A stretch of 6,162 nucleotides of DNA from Chitinophagaceae bacterium (GTDB taxonomy: Bacteria > Bacteroidota > Bacteroidia > Chitinophagales > Chitinophagaceae), in assembly GCA_947461495.1 (NCBI GenBank), contig CANHLV010000121.1:1-6162 (forward strand). Reading direction: 5' to 3'. The notes below the pieces were generated by a model that did not search any database, was not told the DNA's origin, and saw nothing but the letters and a program-made list of their open reading frames with translations. The translations under genes were made by a program, and so were the position numbers. Positions within the stretch are counted from its first letter, which is position 1, and each line of letters opens with the position of its first letter. This document shows, one piece after another, positions 5,904 through 6,162 of the stretch.

Positions 5904-6162
5904 TTAGTGGTTGCTTACCACCATTTCTGTTCTTCTATTTTTAGCTCTTCCAGCAGCAGTATTATTATCAGCGATAGGTTTTTCAGAGCCATATCCAATG
6001 GCATTGATTCTTGTTCTGTCAATTACTTTACTAACTTTGTATTCCTTTACTGTAGTAGCACGCTGAGCAGATAATTCCTTGTTCTTTTCAATAGAACCTG
6101 TGTTATCAGAATGGCCGCTAATTTCTAGTTTTAAGCTTTGATCAGCAGACATTAAGGCAGCA
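5904..6162 (-). CDS. OmpA-family C-terminal peptidoglycan-binding domain; 5' partial
   Basis: The frame is open to the right edge (Ala-Ala-Leu precede the Met at 6150-6152), so that Met is internal and the start of the gene lies outside the window. Counting from that Met, the segment is the second half of an OmpA-like domain: LKLEISGHSDNTGS (7-20), NKELSAQRATTVKEY (24-38), INAIGYGSEKPIADN (49-63) and AGRAKNRRTEM (67-77). Asp16 and Arg31 have the spacing of the pair that grips diaminopimelate in A. baumannii OmpA (Asp271, Arg286). The protein should therefore tether the outer membrane, or a lipoprotein in it, to peptidoglycan. What lies N-terminal (beta-barrel, TPR repeats or lipoprotein linker) cannot be seen. 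The chain ends in SNH followed by tandem stops TAATAA and a terminator hairpin. Confidence 0.93.
   Translation of the reverse strand, partial: AALMSADQSLKLEISGHSDNTGSIEKNKELSAQRATTVKEYKVSKVIDRTRINAIGYGSEKPIADNNTAAGRAKNRRTEMVVSNH

Overview
This is an AT-rich window that reads as a chromosomal stretch of a Bacteroidota (Bacteroidetes) bacterium. The evidence is a C-terminal type IX secretion (T9SS) sorting domain, a run of A/T-rich gene leaders without Shine-Dalgarno sites, an exact Bacteroidota-type -7 element (TAnnTTTG) before one gene, and several proteins whose closest remembered relatives are from that phylum. A futalosine-route menaquinone gene (mqnE) points to a lineage that does not rely only on the classical Men pathway; Cytophagales or Chitinophagales-like groups would fit, but that placement is inference. 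No mobile element, CRISPR array, tRNA or rRNA was seen.

Layout, left to right. (1) The 3' part of a secreted copper monooxygenase (peptidylglycine hydroxylating monooxygenase-like fold) with a T9SS tail; its 5' end is outside the window. (2) A GTG-started HAD-IIIA phosphatase resembling GmhB/HisB-N, lying 19 nt downstream on the same strand. (3) A 311-aa exported protein of unknown function. (4) On the opposite strand, a NupG-type nucleoside:H+ symporter whose stop codon overlaps that of the 311-aa gene by 4 nt. (5) A 282-nt divergent intergenic region containing a 112-nt G-rich degenerate repeat with two canonical G-quadruplex motifs. (6) mqnE (aminofutalosine synthase), followed 18 nt later by an 86-aa protein of unknown function. 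(7) On the opposite strand, a 136-aa cap-less HAD protein whose stop lies 4 nt from that of the 86-aa gene. (8) A rho-independent-type hairpin, then the 3' part of an OmpA-family gene whose 5' end is beyond the right edge.

The genes do not form one evident pathway. Two short same-strand pairs may be co-transcribed: copper monooxygenase with the HAD-IIIA phosphatase, and mqnE with the 86-aa gene. Two tail-to-tail junctions (2467-2470 and 5422-5425) are packed so tightly that there is no room for an intergenic terminator. I do not see a new multi-gene system here. The items most worth a second look are the G-rich repeat, which also creates a false N-terminal extension of mqnE, and the HAD-IIIA enzyme, which has lost residues normally used for Zn and Mg binding.
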